A program made the translations under genes and the position numbers. A stretch of DNA of 7,331 nucleotides from JBFHFS01 sp041583495 (lineage in GTDB: Bacteria > Bacteroidota > Bacteroidia > Bacteroidales > Marinilabiliaceae): positions 1-7,331 of the forward strand of contig JBFHFS010000099.1 in NCBI GenBank assembly GCA_041583495.1, given 5' to 3'. Position 1 is the first letter of the stretch. The number at the start of each line of letters is the position of its first letter. The notes beneath the pieces were generated by a model. The model searched no databases, was not told the origin of the DNA, and worked only from the letters and a program-made list of their open reading frames with translations. Shown here one piece after another: positions 6,185 through 7,331 of this stretch.

Positions 6185-6952
6185 TTACTTGAAAAATGCT
6201 TTCGATACATTCTTAATTTGTTGTTTATATCTACTGGCCTTGCGCTTACCCCTAAATATTATTAGCACAAAAACCAGAATGACGAATAAAATACCAATCC
6301 AGCCAAAGCCGCCTTCACTATTACCATCGGCTTGTTGTGCTTCGTTATTGGCATTGACCGATTGCATTATCGATTCTTCCGTTTCGCGTAGTGCCAATCC
6401 ATCCTCCATATTTTGTTGTTCGCTGACTGCATTTTTATCCATCACCTCTTTATCTCTTATTTCATTTTGCTCCTTTCCAATGTGCAGTTCTCCTGCTTCT
6501 TTAAATTTGGCTAACTCCTCTTCGGAAAGCCCCAGATCTTCGGGATTTAAATCACCAGTTCTTGTTTCCAGCTCATCCAGTTTGGTTTCCAAAGCGGTCC
6601 ATTCGGCCTGGCTTAACTGAGGCTTTAATTCCTGTGCTTCGTCTCTGATTTTTTCAATTTTCCTTGCCGCAAACATCATCTTGGCTGCAAACTTGGCCGC
6701 TTTAAAACCTTGCTTAAACGTAAGGCTGTCCGATCCACTTTTTTCTTGTTCTATGGCAAATTTGGCGCCTACTGCCATGTTATTCCGACAGGTATTCACG
6801 GCCTCGGTCATGTCTTCGATAAGCTCTTTGGCATTCCTATTGTCAGCTAAAGCTTCCGGAATTTCTACTTTAATTTTATCTACCTGGCTATTGTTTGTGC
6901 CACAGGCTGCCATTAAAACAGCAAGGAGATAGATATAAATAATTTTTTTCAT
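6185..6952 (-). CDS. Helical lipoprotein with C-terminal membrane helix, lemA neighbour
   Basis: The 255-residue protein begins with a lipoprotein signal peptide ending Leu-Met-Ala-Ala-Cys, lipidated Cys at 17. The mature N-terminus (Gly-Thr-Asn-Asn-Ser-Gln) lacks the acidic surface-export signal. Residues 35-200 are almost entirely charged helix, rich in Ala, Glu and Lys, probably coiled coil. A low-complexity Asn/Gln/Ser stretch leads to a strong membrane helix (217-233), then the basic RGKRKASRYKQQ (234-245). This predicts a periplasmic domain held at the inner membrane at both ends, with the last 22 residues in the cytoplasm. Residues 43-131 resemble the protein encoded just upstream (6974-7331), best at QLSQAEWTALET (112-123). 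The gene ends 32 bases before lemA and starts 21 bases after its paralogue. I recognise no named family. The signal-domain-membrane-helix layout recalls TPM-domain partners of LemA, but no TPM motif is visible. Confidence 0.85.
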   Translation of the reverse strand: MKKIIYIYLLAVLMAACGTNNSQVDKIKVEIPEALADNRNAKELIEDMTEAVNTCRNNMAVGAKFAIEQEKSGSDSLTFKQGFKAAKFAAKMMFAARKIEKIRDEAQELKPQLSQAEWTALETKLDELETRTGDLNPEDLGLSEEELAKFKEAGELHIGKEQNEIRDKEVMDKNAVSEQQNMEDGLALRETEESIMQSVNANNEAQQADGNSEGGFGWIGILFVILVFVLIIFRGKRKASRYKQQIKNVSKAFFK

Positions 6953-6973
6953 GGGTATGGGTATTTCTAAATA

Positions 6974-7331
6974 TTAGGGTTGTTCGGAATCTTTATTCGA
7001 GATCTTGCTGTAATTCTCATTAATCTGTTCCATCCGCTTTTCAAATCGGGTCCACACCGTTTCAAGAGCTTTTAGTTCATCATCAGAAAGCTGTTGATTA
7101 AGCTCTGAACGATTTTCCATGTACTGACTCCATTTTGCCATTATGGTGGTTGATTTCACCGCAATTTCGGTAGTCGCTTTTACCAGCTTAATTTTATCCA
7201 TCATGCCAAGCTCCGACTCATCAACACCAACGTATTCACCAACATCTTCCATCGTGTTATCAATCATTAATGCATACTCATCAGTTACCTCATTCATTCC
7301 TTGAATAAATTCGACAACGTCTTTATGATCC
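6974..7331 (-). CDS. Helical protein, paralogue of its neighbour, 5' end cut by the window edge
   Basis: The reading frame is open to the right edge. A Met at 7295-7297 would give 107 residues, but the 11 codons upstream contain no stop and include VVEFIQG. With the following Met-Asn-Glu-Val, this matches the KELIEDMTEAV region of the downstream neighbour (Glu43, Ile45, Met48 and Glu50 conserved). The true start therefore probably lies outside the window, and a signal peptide may be encoded there. The visible part is charged and helical. QLSDDELKALET (69-80, counted from that Met), with Glu86 and Arg88, aligns with residues 112-131 of the neighbour. After this block it ends in a short polar tail without a membrane helix, unlike the neighbour. 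The stop lies 21 bases before the next start, so it belongs to the lemA unit. Family and function are not recognised. Confidence 0.8.
   Translation of the reverse strand, partial: DHKDVVEFIQGMNEVTDEYALMIDNTMEDVGEYVGVDESELGMMDKIKLVKATTEIAVKSTTIMAKWSQYMENRSELNQQLSDDELKALETVWTRFEKRMEQINENYSKISNKDSEQP

Noticed and set aside
6153..6620. Plus-strand frame of 155 codons divergent from lemA
   Set aside because: It is the antisense shadow of the helical lipoprotein gene, Ser/Leu-rich as expected for the complement of Glu/Lys/Ala-rich helix codons, and would place a gene inside a tight minus-strand operon.
6185..6952. TPM-domain protein as LemA partner
   Set aside because: The order signal peptide, soluble domain, C-terminal membrane helix and a LSxxExxALExxL stretch recall TPM proteins, but the beta-strand core that should follow is replaced by more charged helix.

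Overview
The window reads as a chromosomal stretch from a member of the Bacteroidota, probably a flavobacterial or cytophagal relative. The grounds are signal peptides that end in -AQ, a lipoprotein with an acidic Lys-Asp-Glu-Glu stretch right after the lipidated Cys, AT-rich leaders mostly without a Shine-Dalgarno site, and protein families typical of that phylum. No database search was possible. Every convincing gene lies on the minus strand, so transcription runs from the right edge to the left. No rRNA, tRNA, CRISPR array, integrase or insertion sequence is visible.

Right half (3839-7331): a compact five-gene transcription unit with gaps of only 21-32 bases. In order of transcription it holds a helical protein cut by the window edge, a paralogous helical lipoprotein with an added C-terminal membrane helix, lemA, a two-helix membrane protein of the DUF3137 family, and a small exported protein of unknown function. 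A strong GC-rich hairpin follows the last gene. LemA and DUF3137 proteins are known neighbours in many bacteria but their function is not settled. The two helical proteins upstream are related to each other and appear to be extra membrane- or envelope-associated parts of the same unit.

Left half (225-3530): an exported OmpA-family protein with a lectin-like central domain, then a small lipoprotein with a predicted surface-export signal. Next comes a 212-base gap that carries what looks like the decayed 3' end of another gene. Last are a small protein that starts at GTG and an exported protein with the features of the LolA/DUF4412-like group. These last two share a short helical C-terminal module, and the small one contains it twice. 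A hairpin follows the last gene. Together this half is an envelope-protein cluster: a peptidoglycan-anchoring outer-membrane protein, a surface lipoprotein and an exported protein.

The 1-224 region is AT-rich and non-coding. It holds a long imperfect inverted repeat and the terminal hairpin. The 364-base gap at 3531-3894 holds the presumed promoter region of the OmpA-family gene but no recognisable promoter motif or gene.

The most interesting points are the expanded lemA operon with tandem helical paralogues, the lipoprotein that appears anchored at both ends, the repeated C-terminal module in the left cluster, and the gene remnant between 1522 and 1685.
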